A DNA stretch of 64,000 nucleotides from Candidatus Binatia bacterium (GCA_029248525.1 JAQWJE010000039.1:1-64000), one strand, 5' to 3'; shown: positions 26,161 to 36,726, counted from the stretch's first letter. Notes: a model not told the origin generated them from the letters alone. Made by a program: numbers and translations.

Positions 26161-27090
26161 ATGCGTATTCTCCGCCATCAGAGAGATAAACCCTTCCGTT
26201 CGCCGGTTGTGGCACTCGGAAACTTCGATGGTCTGCACCGCGGTCACGAGGCTATCGTCGCCCGAACAGTCGAGTTGGCCGCCGAGACCGGCGGGGAACC
26301 TGTCGTCTTTACGTTCTTCCCGCACCCGATCTCCGTGGTCGCGCCTGACCGGGCGCCGCCGCAAATTACCAGTCTGTCCGAGCGGATGCGGGGTCTTCGT
26401 TCGTTGGGTGCGGCGGGAGTCGTCCTGCAACGATTTACACCGGCCTTCGCGGCTATCGAGGCCGAGGCGTTTCTTCGGGACGTGATTGCGGGCGAGTTGG
26501 GCGCCTCGGGAATCGTTGCCGGGTTTGACGTGACTTTCGGTCACGACCGGCGCGGAAACCCGGCGCTTCTCGAAAGTCTGGGCCCGGAGTTGGGCTTGCG
26601 CGTGGGGATTGTTTCGCCAGTGGCCGAGGACTCGGGCAAGGTGAGCTCCAGTGCGATCCGCCGGGCATTGGCCGCAGGCAATGTGGCTGAGGCAGGGCAA
26701 TTGCTTGGGCGACCGCATCGCGTTTTTGGAACCGTTCGCGAAGGGGATCGTCGTGGTGCGACGATCGGCTTCCCGACAGCCAATATCCTGCCCCACGGAG
26801 GGCTGCTGCCCCCCGATGGCGTTTACGCGGTGCGAGTTCGGATCGAGGGCGACGACACCTTCTTCCCGGCCGTGGCAAATCTTGGCACGAATCCGACCTT
26901 CGGGGGGGTGGGGCGGCGATTGGAAGCCCACCTCTTCGATTTCAATCGCGACCTTTATGGACGTGCGATCGAGGTTGGATTTGCCCACCGATTGCGGGGG
27001 GAGATTCGGTTCCCATCGGTGGCCGAACTGGTGGCACAGATCGAGGCCGATGCGGCAGAAGCACGGAATCTGCTGCTCGGAGGCTCGTGA
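26161..27090 (+). CDS. ribF: Bifunctional riboflavin kinase / FAD synthetase
   Basis: A 309-residue two-domain enzyme making FMN and then FAD from riboflavin. The N-terminal nucleotidyltransferase domain has LGNFDGLHRGHEAI and KVSSSAIRRAL. The C-terminal flavokinase domain has GRPHRVFGTV, IGFPTANI and NLGTNPTFGG. It overlaps rluD by 4 bases (GTGA), indicating coupled translation. No FMN riboswitch is visible in the 48-base gap before it. Confidence 0.96.
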   Translation: MRILRHQRDKPFRSPVVALGNFDGLHRGHEAIVARTVELAAETGGEPVVFTFFPHPISVVAPDRAPPQITSLSERMRGLRSLGAAGVVLQRFTPAFAAIEAEAFLRDVIAGELGASGIVAGFDVTFGHDRRGNPALLESLGPELGLRVGIVSPVAEDSGKVSSSAIRRALAAGNVAEAGQLLGRPHRVFGTVREGDRRGATIGFPTANILPHGGLLPPDGVYAVRVRIEGDDTFFPAVANLGTNPTFGGVGRRLEAHLFDFNRDLYGRAIEVGFAHRLRGEIRFPSVAELVAQIEADAAEARNLLLGGS

Positions 27091-28061
27091 CGCGCGCGAC
27101 ACCGGAGAGCCAGATTGTCCATTGCGTTGTCGGCCCGGAGGGCGCGGGGCAAAGGTTGGACCGCTTTCTCGCCGCACAGAGTTTCCTCCCGACCCGCTCA
27201 CGTATCGCTTTTCTGATTCGCGGTGGGCATGTATCCGTCGATGGCGTCGCTCGAAAGACCAGTTATCCGGTGAGCGTGGGCAACGTGGTCGAAGTTGTCT
27301 TGCCGCCCGAGGAACCGTCCTGGGTGGAGCCTGAAGATATCCCGCTCGACGTCCTGTTTGAAGATGAGTCGATCGTGGTGATCAGCAAGCCCGCGGGGAT
27401 GGCATCACACCCGGCGCCCGGGACTCGCCATGGAACGCTGGTTGCGGCCTTGTTGCATCGCTGGTCACTCGGAGAGGGGTGGCCGGATCCCCAACGACCG
27501 GGAATCGTGCATCGTCTCGACAAGGATACGACCGGTGTGATGGTGGTCGCCAAGACACCCGAAGCGTTGCAGGGACTTGCCGTGCAGTTTCAGGAGCGCA
27601 CCGTGCGCAAATCCTACCTCGCGATTGTTCGGGGCGTTCCCCGCGAAACATCAGGATCCGTCGATTTGCCGATCGGCCGAGACCCGCAAAATCGCAAGCG
27701 GATGCAAGCTGTGACCGGGCAGAAGCGCGAGGCGGTGACTCCGTGGGCCGTCCTCGAGCGCTTCGGTGGGCAGCGTCCGGCCGCGGCGCTCGTGGAGTGC
27801 AAGCCTCGCACAGGGCGCACGCATCAGATTCGCGTTCATATGGCGTGCCTCGGCCATCCACTGATTGGCGACGAGGTTTATGGATCTCGTCGCGTGCCGG
27901 CGGGAGCCAGCGGCGCGATGCGCGCGGCATTGCTCGAATTTCCGAGACACGCGCTGCACGCTTATCGGCTCGAGATCAATCACCCGGTTGGCGGACGCCC
28001 CCTGCGGTTCGAGGCGCCACTGCCCGAGGATATGCACAACCTGCTGCTGCAGCTTCGCTAG
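27087..28061 (+). CDS. rluD: Ribosomal large-subunit pseudouridine synthase (RluD family)
   Basis: A 324-residue protein with an N-terminal S4 RNA-binding domain (GQRLDRFLAAQ, LIRGGHVSVDG) and a catalytic domain with HRLDKDTTGVMVVAKT, which holds the active Asp. ALVECKPRTGRTHQIRVHMA and HALHAYRLEINHP follow. It converts uridines of 23S rRNA to pseudouridine; the RluA/C/D subgroup is clear, and RluD is most likely from the S4 domain. It starts with GTG at the ribF stop. Confidence 0.92.
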   Translation: MTRATPESQIVHCVVGPEGAGQRLDRFLAAQSFLPTRSRIAFLIRGGHVSVDGVARKTSYPVSVGNVVEVVLPPEEPSWVEPEDIPLDVLFEDESIVVISKPAGMASHPAPGTRHGTLVAALLHRWSLGEGWPDPQRPGIVHRLDKDTTGVMVVAKTPEALQGLAVQFQERTVRKSYLAIVRGVPRETSGSVDLPIGRDPQNRKRMQAVTGQKREAVTPWAVLERFGGQRPAAALVECKPRTGRTHQIRVHMACLGHPLIGDEVYGSRRVPAGASGAMRAALLEFPRHALHAYRLEINHPVGGRPLRFEAPLPEDMHNLLLQLR

Positions 28062-28071
28062 TTCGACCCTC

Positions 28072-29166
28072 TTACAAGCTGACCGAGAGCCCGACGTTGA
28101 AGTAGAAGCTATTGGGCTGCGTCCCCGCTGCTGGACGATTATTATAATCGTCGGTGATTTGTACCTTGAAGTTCAGAATCGAGATCACGGGAACCGTGTA
28201 GCTTACACGGGCTTGTAGAAGGTAATTATCGGCAAACGCATTCAGGGCGGGGAGGTAGTTCAACTCGGCCGTGAGCGTGCTGTCGAGAGGCAGATCCCAT
28301 TGGGTATCGAGACCCAGCGCCAGGGCGGCATATTCATTTTCATCGCCGCCGAAATAACTTTCGAAAACCCAACCAAAGCCAGCCTTGGCGCTTACCCGGC
28401 CCTGGTCATTATCAATGAAATCCCAGCCAGCACCGGCGCTCGGTTGGGCGCGGAGGCTGAGTTTCTGAATCGCGTTATACGTCGCGGCCATATCCCCAAA
28501 AACGAAGATATGGTCCCAAACGGTGTAGCGAAGATTGAGGGTGCCCACCGCTTCGTCGAGATTGGTCTGCTTGGGCGCATTGTCCTCTTTTTGCGTCCCG
28601 TAGCGGTAGCTGACCCCGACCTTCAATTGAGATTTCTCGGAATCTCGTTGCGCCGCAGCGCCGAAAAGAATTTGCGTCGTATCTGTGGTCGCCTGCGATG
28701 TGGAAGCGGAAAGGTCGAGGGAGCCGCTCCAAAACCGCAGATTGTCGCGGGTCCATTGGTCGAACTCGCCTGCCGCGGGGCTACCGAGGGATACGATCTC
28801 CGACAGCGGGACTTGTACCGAGCGGCCGTTCTCTGTGCGGATCTCGAGGTTTCCTTCCCTGATGCCGTCGAGACGACCCAGCACAGATTCGTGTTCGCCG
28901 AAGATGATCAATCGGGGCTCGGTCGTGGTGAGATTTTTCAATTCGTCAGTCGCAACCGCCACGCTGCTGTCGGTCCCGTCGATGGCGAAATTGGCTTTGT
29001 CGTCAACAATGTCGACAAGCTCCCCGGTCAGAGTTGACTGGCCAGCATCCAGCGAGTCGATCGCTTCTGCGGCCTGCGGCGCCGCCAGCGCCAGCGCCCC
29101 AAGGAGCCCGAAGACGGCGAGTCGCGCTGGGAGAGTGATCGTGCTGAGGAAGGGAAAATTTTGCAT
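28072..29166 (-). CDS. DUF481 outer-membrane beta-barrel protein
   Basis: A 364-residue protein with a signal peptide ending near APQAAEA. A beta-rich domain (about residues 45-130: LTGELVDIVDDKANFAIDG, VPLSEIVSLGSP) precedes a C-terminal barrel with alternating aromatic strands such as LKVGVSYRYGT, LNLRYTVWDHIFVFGD and FYFNVGLSVSL, ending in a Leu. It fits DUF481 outer-membrane proteins, often linked to salt or envelope stress, with no firm function. The gene is alone and convergent with rluD. Confidence 0.82.
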   Translation of the reverse strand: MQNFPFLSTITLPARLAVFGLLGALALAAPQAAEAIDSLDAGQSTLTGELVDIVDDKANFAIDGTDSSVAVATDELKNLTTTEPRLIIFGEHESVLGRLDGIREGNLEIRTENGRSVQVPLSEIVSLGSPAAGEFDQWTRDNLRFWSGSLDLSASTSQATTDTTQILFGAAAQRDSEKSQLKVGVSYRYGTQKEDNAPKQTNLDEAVGTLNLRYTVWDHIFVFGDMAATYNAIQKLSLRAQPSAGAGWDFIDNDQGRVSAKAGFGWVFESYFGGDENEYAALALGLDTQWDLPLDSTLTAELNYLPALNAFADNYLLQARVSYTVPVISILNFKVQITDDYNNRPAAGTQPNSFYFNVGLSVSL

Positions 29167-29422
29167 GCCAGAGTGGAACTAAATCGACTTGTCGGTGTCA
29201 AGCGAGAAGACAGTGGTCAACCTCGGCTGGCGCTCCGGTTTTGGTTTGCTCTTCCCCGAGGCTCAGCGTAAGCAGGAACGACTCCGACGGTTTCTTCGCA
29301 TCCGCTTTTCCGGTTGCGGGTGGCCGCAGGAGCTTTCCCTTCATCGCTGATTTCCCAAATAGATTGCCCTTTACTTTTGCCCCTTGAAGTTTGTCGAGAG
29401 GAAATAGATTCGGTCCAACCAG
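29167..29422. other. Divergent intergenic region upstream of rho
   Basis: These 256 bases lie between the divergent DUF481 gene and rho and should carry both promoters. The segment next to rho (GAGAGGAAATAG) provides the ribosome binding region. Long rho leaders are known to mediate autoregulation, but I see no specific structure to support it here. Confidence 0.4.
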
Positions 29423-30802
29423 ATGAGTCCAAGACGAGCTGCTTCCAGACGTGAGGAATCCAACCCGGGAGATTCGACCCCCACGCCCGACGGGGTAGTC
29501 GTTGATGTTGAGGGCGAGCCCGAGGTGCTCGCTCCGGCGGATGCGCCCCCGCCCATCCACCTCTCGGACCTGAAGGGGAAGGATATTCAGGAATTGGCGG
29601 GCATGGCCCGTTCCGTCGACGCCGAAGGGGCATCGACGATGCGACGGCAAGAGCTGATCTTCGCGATCCTGCAGGCGCAGACAGCCCGGCAGGGCTTGAT
29701 TCACGGAGATGGCGTTCTGGAAGTTCTGCCGGACGGATTCGGTTTTTTACGATCTCCGGACTACAGCTACCTTGCCGGACCGGACGATATCTATGTGTCG
29801 CCGTCGCAGGTGAAAAGGTTTGATCTTCGGACCGGAGACGTGGTTTCCGGGCAGATTCGATCACCTAAAGACGACGAGCGCTACTTTGCCTTGTTGCAGC
29901 TGGATGCAATCAACTACGACCCGCCAGCGGAGTCTCGGCAGAAAGTGCTGTTTGATAATTTGACGCCGCTTTATCCCGACGATGCGATCCACCTCGAATG
30001 CGGTGCCGAGGAACCGACGGGGCGGGTTCTCGATTTGATGGTGCCCATCGGCAAGGGCCAACGGGCACTGGTGGTGGCCCCGCCCCGAACCGGCAAGACG
30101 ATCATGCTGCAGAATATTGCTCGCGGCATTACCGCCAATCATCCGGACATCGATTTAATCGTACTGCTCGTGGACGAGCGCCCCGAAGAGGTCACGGATA
30201 TGCGCCGTTCGGTAGCGGGAGAGGTCGTGAGTTCGACTTTTGACGAGCCCCCGACACGTCACGTCCAAGTCGCCGAGATGGTGATCGAGAAGGCCAAGAG
30301 ATTGGTCGAGCACGGTCGCGATGTGGTGATTTTGCTGGATTCCGTCACTCGACTGGCCCGGGCCTACAATACGGTCGCGCCCCCTTCGGGGAAGGTGCTG
30401 TCAGGTGGGGTGGATTCAAATGCCCTGCATAAACCGAAGAAGTTTTTCGGCGCGGCCCGCAACATCGAGGACGGAGGGTCGTTGACGATCATTGGCACAG
30501 CCCTTGTCGAAACGGGCAGCCGCATGGACGAGGTGATTTTCGAGGAGTTCAAGGGGACCGGCAATATGGAGGTCCATCTCGATCGCCGCCTGGTGGAAAA
30601 GCGAGTTTTCCCGTCAATCGACGTGAATCGGTCGGGTACGCGCAAGGAGGAACTGTTGCTCGGAGCCGAGGTGCAGGGTCGCGTCGCGATCCTGCGGCGC
30701 CTTCTTTCGCAGCTCAACTCGGTGGAAGCAATGGAATTTCTCCTCGACAAGCTGGCGGAAACGCCGACCAACGAGGACTTCATCGCGGGAATGAATCGAT
30801 AA
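29423..30802 (+). CDS. rho: Transcription termination factor Rho
   Basis: A 459-residue hexameric RNA helicase. After a variable, Pro/Asp-rich N-terminus come the Rho N domain ([16 protein letters not shown]), the RNA-binding cold-shock-like domain ([20 protein letters not shown]) and the RecA-like motor. The motor has Walker A APPRTGKT, Walker [17 protein letters not shown], and a catalytic Arg region in [23 protein letters not shown]. It terminates untranslated transcripts. The first 45 residues are an acidic low-complexity extension. Confidence 0.97.
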   Translation: MSPRRAASRREESNPGDSTPTPDGVVVDVEGEPEVLAPADAPPPIHLSDLKGKDIQELAGMARSVDAEGASTMRRQELIFAILQAQTARQGLIHGDGVLEVLPDGFGFLRSPDYSYLAGPDDIYVSPSQVKRFDLRTGDVVSGQIRSPKDDERYFALLQLDAINYDPPAESRQKVLFDNLTPLYPDDAIHLECGAEEPTGRVLDLMVPIGKGQRALVVAPPRTGKTIMLQNIARGITANHPDIDLIVLLVDERPEEVTDMRRSVAGEVVSSTFDEPPTRHVQVAEMVIEKAKRLVEHGRDVVILLDSVTRLARAYNTVAPPSGKVLSGGVDSNALHKPKKFFGAARNIEDGGSLTIIGTALVETGSRMDEVIFEEFKGTGNMEVHLDRRLVEKRVFPSIDVNRSGTRKEELLLGAEVQGRVAILRRLLSQLNSVEAMEFLLDKLAETPTNEDFIAGMNR

Positions 30803-30946
30803 TCGCCCCGATTTGGCCCGTAAAACCCCGGAATCCGCGATGAAGACGCATTGCGGGGCTAGCGGGGCTTTGTTACTCAAATCGAACCGATCCCCGGATA
30901 AGGGGCGTTTTTCGCCTGCCCGGTGGTCGGATCTGACGGAGATTGT

Positions 30947-31738
30947 ATGCCCGAGCCCACAATGAAGCAGCTTCTGGAGGCTGGAGTCCATTTTGGCCAC
31001 CAGACGAGTCGATGGAACCCGAAGATGAAGCGCTACATCTTCGGCGCCCGAAACGGGATCTATATCATCGACTTGCAGCAGACCGTCCGGATGTTCCGAG
31101 AGGTCTATGGTCAGGTCCGCGAACTTGCGGCCTCGGGAGGAACTCTCCTCTTCGTGGGCACCAAGAAGCAGGCTCAGGAGCCCATCAAGGAAGAAGCGCT
31201 GCGTAGCGAAATGTATTTCGTGAACAATCGCTGGCTCGGTGGGATGTTGACCAACTTCCCGACGATCAAGGCCTCGATCGATCGCTTGCGCAAGCTCGAA
31301 GACAGCCTCGCCGACCCGACGACCATCGAGGCCTATACGAAGAAGGAAATTCTCGGTCTCGAGAGAGAGCGCGAAAAATTGGAACTGTCTCTCGGCGGAA
31401 TCAAGGAAATGCGCAAGCTTCCCGATGCGTTGTTTGTCATTGACCCGAAGCGCGAAGAGATTGCGGTGAAGGAAGCCAACAAGCTCGGCATTCCCGTGAT
31501 CGCCGTGGTCGACACCAACTGCGATCCCGAAGTGATCGACTACAAGGTGCCCGGCAACGACGATGCAATCCGCGCGATCCGTTTGTTCTGTTCTTCGATC
31601 GCGGACGCGGCCCTCGAGGGGAAAGCGGAACTCGAAGAGAAGATTGCCGCTGGCAATGACGGCGACACCGACGCCCCCGCGGCCACTTCGATGGAAGAGG
31701 AAATGGCCGCCGGCGAAGAGTCGGCTCCCTCAGTTTAG
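30947..31738 (+). CDS. rpsB: 30S ribosomal protein S2
   Basis: A 263-residue S2 with [34 protein letters not shown] and [39 protein letters not shown] 30947 is the standard start; the frame runs to 30923 without family sequence. The C-terminal 30 residues are an acidic Ala/Glu tail. It heads the rpsB-tsf-pyrH-frr-uppS-cdsA-rseP cluster. Confidence 0.97.
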   Translation: MPEPTMKQLLEAGVHFGHQTSRWNPKMKRYIFGARNGIYIIDLQQTVRMFREVYGQVRELAASGGTLLFVGTKKQAQEPIKEEALRSEMYFVNNRWLGGMLTNFPTIKASIDRLRKLEDSLADPTTIEAYTKKEILGLEREREKLELSLGGIKEMRKLPDALFVIDPKREEIAVKEANKLGIPVIAVVDTNCDPEVIDYKVPGNDDAIRAIRLFCSSIADAALEGKAELEEKIAAGNDGDTDAPAATSMEEEMAAGEESAPSV

Positions 31739-31742
31739 CTCG

Positions 31743-31763
31743 CTGTCACGCCAGGCGTGACAG
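31743..31763 (+). promoter_or_regulatory. Perfect hairpin in the rpsB-tsf spacer
   Basis: CTGTCACGC (31743-31751) and GCGTGACAG (31755-31763) form a perfect nine-base stem with a CAG loop, 4 bases after the rpsB stop and 24 before the tsf GTG. No U tract follows, so it is more likely an attenuator, processing site or mRNA stabiliser than a full terminator. Confidence 0.6.
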
Positions 31764-31786
31764 TCCAAGACAGCAGGAATATAGAA

Positions 31787-32686
31787 GTGGCGATTACAGC
31801 GGCACAGGTGAAGTCTCTGCGCGAGAAGACCGGCGCAGGCATGATGGATTGTAAAAACGCACTGACCGACAGTGGCGGCGATATCGATGCTGCGCTGAAG
31901 CAGTTGCGCGAAAAAGGACTCGCGACAGCGGCCAAGCGCGCTGGGCGCACAGCGGCCGAAGGCATGGTGGTTGCAAACCTGGTTTCCCCGGGCGAGGGCG
32001 TGCTGCTCGAACTGAACTGCGAAACTGATTTTGTTGCCAAGACCCCCGGGTTCCTTGATTTGGCGACTCGGTTGGCTTCGGTTCTGCCCGGCAATGCCAC
32101 CGTAGAAGGCGTGCAGGAAGCAGACGCTGTCGGCTTGGCCGATATGACGGTTGAAGGCAAGACGATCGCCGACAGCATTGCAGATGCAATTGCCTCGATG
32201 GGTGAGAATGTTCTCGTGCGTCGAGTCGCCCGCTTCGCGCCGGGGGATTCCGCCGGCGCTGTCGGCGCATACGTGCACGGGGGCGGTAAAATCGGCGTTC
32301 TCGTCGAAGCGTCGACTGATGCTACTGGCGACAAGGCGGCCGAAGTCGTTGCCGTGTTGAAGGATATCGCCATGCAGGTCGCGGCCGCCAACCCCCAATG
32401 GTGCACCCGAGAGGATGTCCCGGCTGAGGACCTGGCTCGCGAAAAGGAAATTTTCTCGAATCAGGCAGCTCAGAGCGGCAAGCCCGAAAACGTTGTCGAG
32501 AAGATCGTGACCGGCAAGGTGGAGAAGTTCTACCAGCAGGAATGTTTGATCGATCAGGAGTATATTCGCGACGGGCAGTTGACGATTGCCAAACTTCTTG
32601 ATCAGGAAGCTAAGAGAATTGGAACTTCGATCCAATTGAAGCGCTTTGCCCGGCTCCAGCTGGGTGAAGCTTCGAACGATAGCTGA
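31787..32686 (+). CDS. tsf: Elongation factor Ts
   Basis: A 299-residue EF-Ts, the nucleotide exchange factor of EF-Tu. The family landmarks are [56 protein letters not shown] and a C-terminal [24 protein letters not shown] 31787 with an AGGA upstream gives the canonical N-terminus; the upstream frame codes through the hairpin and is not expected to be translated. Confidence 0.97.
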   Translation: MAITAAQVKSLREKTGAGMMDCKNALTDSGGDIDAALKQLREKGLATAAKRAGRTAAEGMVVANLVSPGEGVLLELNCETDFVAKTPGFLDLATRLASVLPGNATVEGVQEADAVGLADMTVEGKTIADSIADAIASMGENVLVRRVARFAPGDSAGAVGAYVHGGGKIGVLVEASTDATGDKAAEVVAVLKDIAMQVAAANPQWCTREDVPAEDLAREKEIFSNQAAQSGKPENVVEKIVTGKVEKFYQQECLIDQEYIRDGQLTIAKLLDQEAKRIGTSIQLKRFARLQLGEASNDS

Positions 32687-32696
32687 GAGAGCCTAT

Positions 32697-33425
32697 ATGC
32701 CTGAGGGAACTGCCTACCGCCGAATTCTCCTGAAACTCAGTGGCGAGGCGTTGGCCGGCGGCGACGGGGACAGCATCGATGATGCGCGTTTGACCCAGTT
32801 TGCTCGCGAAATCCGTGATGTTCATGCTCTCGGCGCTCAGGTCTCGGTGGTGATTGGCGGCGGGAATATCTTCCGTGGCGGGCGCGGCCAAACCCATGGT
32901 ATCGAGAGAGCAACTCGCGATTATATGGGCATGCTCGCGACCATCATGAATGCTCTCGCGCTGCAGGCGGCTGTGGAGGCGCAGGGCGTCAAATCCAGAG
33001 TCCTGTCCGCCTTGGAGATCAAGGAAGTCGCGGAGCCCTATATTCGCCGCCGGGCGACACGCCACCTCGAAAAGAATCGGGTCGTGATCTTTGCGGCTGG
33101 AACCGGCAATCCCTTTTTCACCACAGATACAGCGGCGAGCCTGCGAGCGGTCGAGATTGGCGCCGATATCCTGATGAAGGCGACGCGGGTCGATGGCGTT
33201 TATGATTCGGATCCCGAAAAGAACCCATCAGCCGTACGTTTTTCGGAACTCTCCTACCTCGATGTTTTGAGTCAGAAGCTCGGCGTGATGGATTCGACCG
33301 CAATTTCTCTCTGCATGGAGAACTCCCTTCCTGTATTGGTGTTCAATATGCTCGAGGAGGGAAATTTTTTGCGCGCGGCTCAGGGCGAGTCCATCGGAAC
33401 CATTGTGCGAGGAGCGGAATCTTGA
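32697..33425 (+). CDS. pyrH: Uridylate kinase
   Basis: A 242-residue amino-acid-kinase-fold UMP kinase: [43 protein letters not shown] and [13 protein letters not shown]. It phosphorylates UMP to UDP for RNA and for UDP-sugar cell-wall precursors. ATG 32697 gives the usual N-terminus. Its end overlaps the frr TTG start by 4 bases (TTGA). Confidence 0.97.
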   Translation: MPEGTAYRRILLKLSGEALAGGDGDSIDDARLTQFAREIRDVHALGAQVSVVIGGGNIFRGGRGQTHGIERATRDYMGMLATIMNALALQAAVEAQGVKSRVLSALEIKEVAEPYIRRRATRHLEKNRVVIFAAGTGNPFFTTDTAASLRAVEIGADILMKATRVDGVYDSDPEKNPSAVRFSELSYLDVLSQKLGVMDSTAISLCMENSLPVLVFNMLEEGNFLRAAQGESIGTIVRGAES

Positions 33426-33979
33426 TTCAGGATATTGTCGAGACTCTGGAGCTGGAAATCGAGGGTACCGAGGAGGCTCTGCAAAAAGAGTTTTCGCGTG
33501 TTCGCACGGGCAGGGCGACCACAGGACTGCTCGATGGGGTCTTTGCCGAGTACTACGGGGCGCAAACGCCGCTGGGCCAGATGGCGACGATTAATGCGCC
33601 CGAAGCCCGACTTCTGGTTGTCACACCCTTCGACAAGCAGGCGATCGGTGCAATCGAGAAGGCGATCAAGGTCGCTGACCTGGGCCTCAACCCGATTAAT
33701 GACGGAAAGATTGTCCGGATCCCGATCCCGGAGTTGACCGAGGAGCGTCGACGGGATTTGGTGCGTCAGGTGAAGAAAGTGACGGAGGATTTTCGGATTT
33801 CGATCCGAGGCCACCGGCGTGACGCCAACGAGATGCTCAAGGATCTTCTCAAGCAAAAGGAAATCGCGGAAGATGAGTCCAGGACCGCGCAGGAAAAAGT
33901 CCAGAGGCTCACCGACGATGGCATTGCCCGCATCGACAAGGCTTTGAAGTCGAAAGAAGCCGAAATCATGGAAGTTTGA
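33422..33979 (+). CDS. frr: Ribosome recycling factor
   Basis: A 185-residue RRF of standard length: [45 protein letters not shown] and the C-terminal helix region [20 protein letters not shown]. It releases ribosomes after termination together with EF-G. It starts at TTG 33422 overlapping the pyrH stop, which is coupled translation with an unusual start codon. Confidence 0.96.
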   Translation: MIQDIVETLELEIEGTEEALQKEFSRVRTGRATTGLLDGVFAEYYGAQTPLGQMATINAPEARLLVVTPFDKQAIGAIEKAIKVADLGLNPINDGKIVRIPIPELTEERRRDLVRQVKKVTEDFRISIRGHRRDANEMLKDLLKQKEIAEDESRTAQEKVQRLTDDGIARIDKALKSKEAEIMEV

Positions 33980-33986
33980 GGCGGGT

Positions 33987-34817
33987 ATGGCGGTCAGTAA
34001 CTCAGCGCGTTCCAAGCTTTTATTGCGCGGCGTGGACCCGGAACGAATCCCGCGTCATGTCGCCATCATCATGGATGGCAACGGACGTTGGGCAACGGCC
34101 CGCGGTTATGACCGGCTCTATGGCCATCAGCGAGGCAAGACCTCGGTGAAGGCGATCGTCGAGTTCGCTCGACAAATCGGTATCGAGTATCTCTCGCTCT
34201 ACGCATTCTCGACAGAGAATTGGCAGCGACCCGGGGCGGAAGTCTCGGGTCTGATGCGATTGCTCAAGCGCTACGCGACCACCGAACTCGACCGCATGAT
34301 GAAAAACGGAGTTCGACTGCGGGTCATCGGGAATATGCGGAAGTTGCCGCGGGATGTCAGGGACGCCCTGCGCACAACGATCGAAGCGACACGAAAGAAT
34401 CGTGAGCTGACGGTGATGCTGGCGCTTTCCTATAGCGCCCGTGAGGAGATCGCTTCTGCCGCGCGTGCACTGGCCCGGCGAGTCAAGCGTGGTGACCTTG
34501 AACCCGAGGAGATCACCGAGGATACTATGGCGCAGAGTTTGGGGACCGCGGGGATTCCGGATCCCGACTTGCTGATTCGAACCAGCGGCGAGGTGCGTCT
34601 TTCGAACTTCCTGCTCTGGCAGGTCGCCTATACGGAAATCTATATCACCGAAACCCTTTGGCCTGATTTTCGAGAGCCCGATTTCATGGAGGCCTTGCGG
34701 CAATTTCAGGTGCGGGAGCGGCGATTCGGCAAAGTAGAGGGCGACGAATCTCGAGAAGGCGATGCGCGGGCCCCTTCCTTGACGGCTCGGCAGGCTCGAC
34801 TGCGTGCTGCGCACTAG
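33987..34817 (+). CDS. uppS: Undecaprenyl (di-trans,poly-cis) pyrophosphate synthase
   Basis: A 276-residue cis-prenyltransferase: HVAIIMDGNGRWA with the Mg-binding Asp, GHQRGKTSVKAIVEFA, LSLYAFSTENWQRP and DLLIRTSGEVRLSNFLLWQ. It makes the C55 lipid carrier for cell-wall synthesis. The C-terminal 25 residues are a basic extension. Its 3' end overlaps cdsA by 14 bases. Confidence 0.96.
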   Translation: MAVSNSARSKLLLRGVDPERIPRHVAIIMDGNGRWATARGYDRLYGHQRGKTSVKAIVEFARQIGIEYLSLYAFSTENWQRPGAEVSGLMRLLKRYATTELDRMMKNGVRLRVIGNMRKLPRDVRDALRTTIEATRKNRELTVMLALSYSAREEIASAARALARRVKRGDLEPEEITEDTMAQSLGTAGIPDPDLLIRTSGEVRLSNFLLWQVAYTEIYITETLWPDFREPDFMEALRQFQVRERRFGKVEGDESREGDARAPSLTARQARLRAAH

Positions 34818-35601
34818 GCTCGCGACGGCAGCGGTCGCGATCCCGGCTCTGGTCTGGCTGGTCTTCGAGGCGCCGATCGGACTCTTTGCCGGTTTCATTG
34901 TCGGGCTGACGGCCGTCGGCCTCGGAGAGTTCGCCTCGATGGCGTTTCCTGGCAAGGCGCGTCCGCAGGGGTATGCGGTTATATCCGGGATGGCTTTTGC
35001 GGGTGTGGTGGTGGTGCATCGTGCGGATGCTGTTTCACTGGTGCTTGTCGTATCGATAGTCGCAGGTCTGCTTCTGGCTCTGAATTCCGAGGATCTGGCG
35101 GAGGGGGTTCGCGAAGCAGCGCACGGCTTCCTGGCGGCGACCTACGTGGGTTTCCTGCTGCCGCATGCGGTAAACCTGCGAGCCCTGCCGGGGGGTGATC
35201 GCTGGGTCTTTCTCGCCATTGCATGTTCCATGGCAGCCGACACGGCAGCGTACTTTACCGGGCGCATGATCGGACGCACGCCGCTGGCTCCCAGCATCAG
35301 CCCGAACAAAACCATCGAGGGTGCCGTCGGAGCGGTTTTCGGCAGCAGCCTCCTCGCCGCTCTGGTTCTGATTCTGATGCCTCCTCCCGGATATACTTGG
35401 GAAATCGCATTGTTGGCGGGGCCCTTGATCGGTGTGGTGTCGCAAGCAGGCGATCTGATTGAGTCGATGTTCAAGCGAGCATACGGTGCCAAGGACTCTG
35501 GATGGGTGATTCCAGGGCATGGTGGCGTGCTGGATCGGATCGACAGTCTGGTTTTACCTCTGGTCTTCACCTATTATTTAGCTGCAGGTGTTCTCTTTTA
35601 A
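34804..35601 (+). CDS. cdsA: Phosphatidate cytidylyltransferase
   Basis: A 265-residue inner-membrane enzyme with about seven membrane helices and the CDP-diglyceride synthase signature KDSGWVIPGHGGVLDRIDS near the C-terminus. The upstream block is DTAAYFTGRMIGRTPLAPSISPNKT. It makes CDP-diacylglycerol from phosphatidate and CTP, feeding the psd-pssA genes at 39.6-41.1 kb. The reading frame begins inside uppS, so it is translationally coupled. Confidence 0.95.
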   Translation: MLRTRLATAAVAIPALVWLVFEAPIGLFAGFIVGLTAVGLGEFASMAFPGKARPQGYAVISGMAFAGVVVVHRADAVSLVLVVSIVAGLLLALNSEDLAEGVREAAHGFLAATYVGFLLPHAVNLRALPGGDRWVFLAIACSMAADTAAYFTGRMIGRTPLAPSISPNKTIEGAVGAVFGSSLLAALVLILMPPPGYTWEIALLAGPLIGVVSQAGDLIESMFKRAYGAKDSGWVIPGHGGVLDRIDSLVLPLVFTYYLAAGVLF

Positions 35602-35619
35602 TTCGGGGCGGTGGAGTCG

Positions 35620-36726
35620 ATGGTAACAAGCATTCTGGCGGCAATTCTTGTTCTGGGCCTTTTGGTGACGGTTCATGAATTGGGGCATTTTCTCGCAGCC
35701 AAGCGATTGGGCGTCGGGGTGATTCGATTCTCGATTGGATTTGGCCCAGTCCTGTTTTCGCGCACCGTGGCCGGGACCGAATATGCATTATCGGCGATTC
35801 CTCTGGGTGGCTACGTCAAAATGGTCGGTGAGGCCGAGGACGGGCTGCAGGGGGGGGAGGAGAATCCGGAAGATATCCCCGTGGTTGCCCAGGCGCGAGA
35901 CGATTCCTTTGCCGACAAGCCTGCCTGGGTGAAGGCAACTATTTTGCTCGCCGGTCCCGGGTTTAATCTGCTTTTTGCATGGCTCCTTTACAGCATCCTC
36001 TTTGCGACAGGTGTTCCGGTCCTGACCTCGGTGGTCGGCGACGTGAAGGAAGGCATGCCGGCAGCGGCTGCAGGCATGGTCAGCGGAGACCGGATCGTCG
36101 CAGTGGATGGCGAGCCGGTCAGCCGATGGGATGAGCTTTCTGCAGCCATCCGCGCGAGCGAGGGCCGGGTTGTCGACGTGACTGTGAAGTCGGAAGAAGC
36201 CGACGCCACGGAACGCACGCTGCGACTCCAGCCCGAAGAGATGGAAGGCAAGACCATTTTCGGTGAACCGCTGCCGACCTGGGTGATCGGGATCGGCCCC
36301 GCGGATCAGGTAATCACCGAGCGGAGCGGTATTTTGGCATCGATCGGCAAAGGCTTCGCGCAGACCGGCGAGTTCATCAAGCTGACTCTTGTCTCGTTTG
36401 TGAAACTCTTCCAGCGTGTGGTTCCCGCCTCGAGTCTGGGTGGTCCGATCATGATCATGCAACTCGCCGGGGAACAGGCCCAGCAGGGAGCGCAGGCTCT
36501 GATCGGGTTCATGGCGATCCTCAGCATCAATCTCGGCATCATTAACCTCATGCCGATTCCGGTTCTGGATGGAGGACAGCTGATGTTCCTCGGCATCGAG
36601 GCGGTCATTCGCCGCCCCCTCGGCGATCGTTCTCGGGAGCTGGCGACGCAGGTAGGATTTTTCTTGCTGATCTCGCTGATGGGCTTTGCGTTTTATAACG
36701 ATATTTCCCGCCTGATCTTTTCCTGA
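35620..36726 (+). CDS. rseP: Site-2 protease RseP
   Basis: A 368-residue intramembrane zinc metalloprotease. The HELGH motif is at residues 19-23 of the first helix, a periplasmic PDZ domain follows (DVKEGMPAAAAGMVSGDRIVAVDGEPV), and the third zinc ligand is in LMPIPVLDGGQL. It cleaves anti-sigma factors such as RseA and residual signal peptides. One PDZ domain is visible where E. coli RseP has two. ATG 35620 is preferred over GTG 35611 because GGTGGAG lies just upstream. Confidence 0.94.
   Translation: MVTSILAAILVLGLLVTVHELGHFLAAKRLGVGVIRFSIGFGPVLFSRTVAGTEYALSAIPLGGYVKMVGEAEDGLQGGEENPEDIPVVAQARDDSFADKPAWVKATILLAGPGFNLLFAWLLYSILFATGVPVLTSVVGDVKEGMPAAAAGMVSGDRIVAVDGEPVSRWDELSAAIRASEGRVVDVTVKSEEADATERTLRLQPEEMEGKTIFGEPLPTWVIGIGPADQVITERSGILASIGKGFAQTGEFIKLTLVSFVKLFQRVVPASSLGGPIMIMQLAGEQAQQGAQALIGFMAILSINLGIINLMPIPVLDGGQLMFLGIEAVIRRPLGDRSRELATQVGFFLLISLMGFAFYNDISRLIFS

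Noticed and set aside
30892-30912. CCCC...GGGG followed by CGTTTTT before rpsB, looking like a terminator
   Set aside because: The stem is only four base pairs, so it is too weak to call; kept only as a note.
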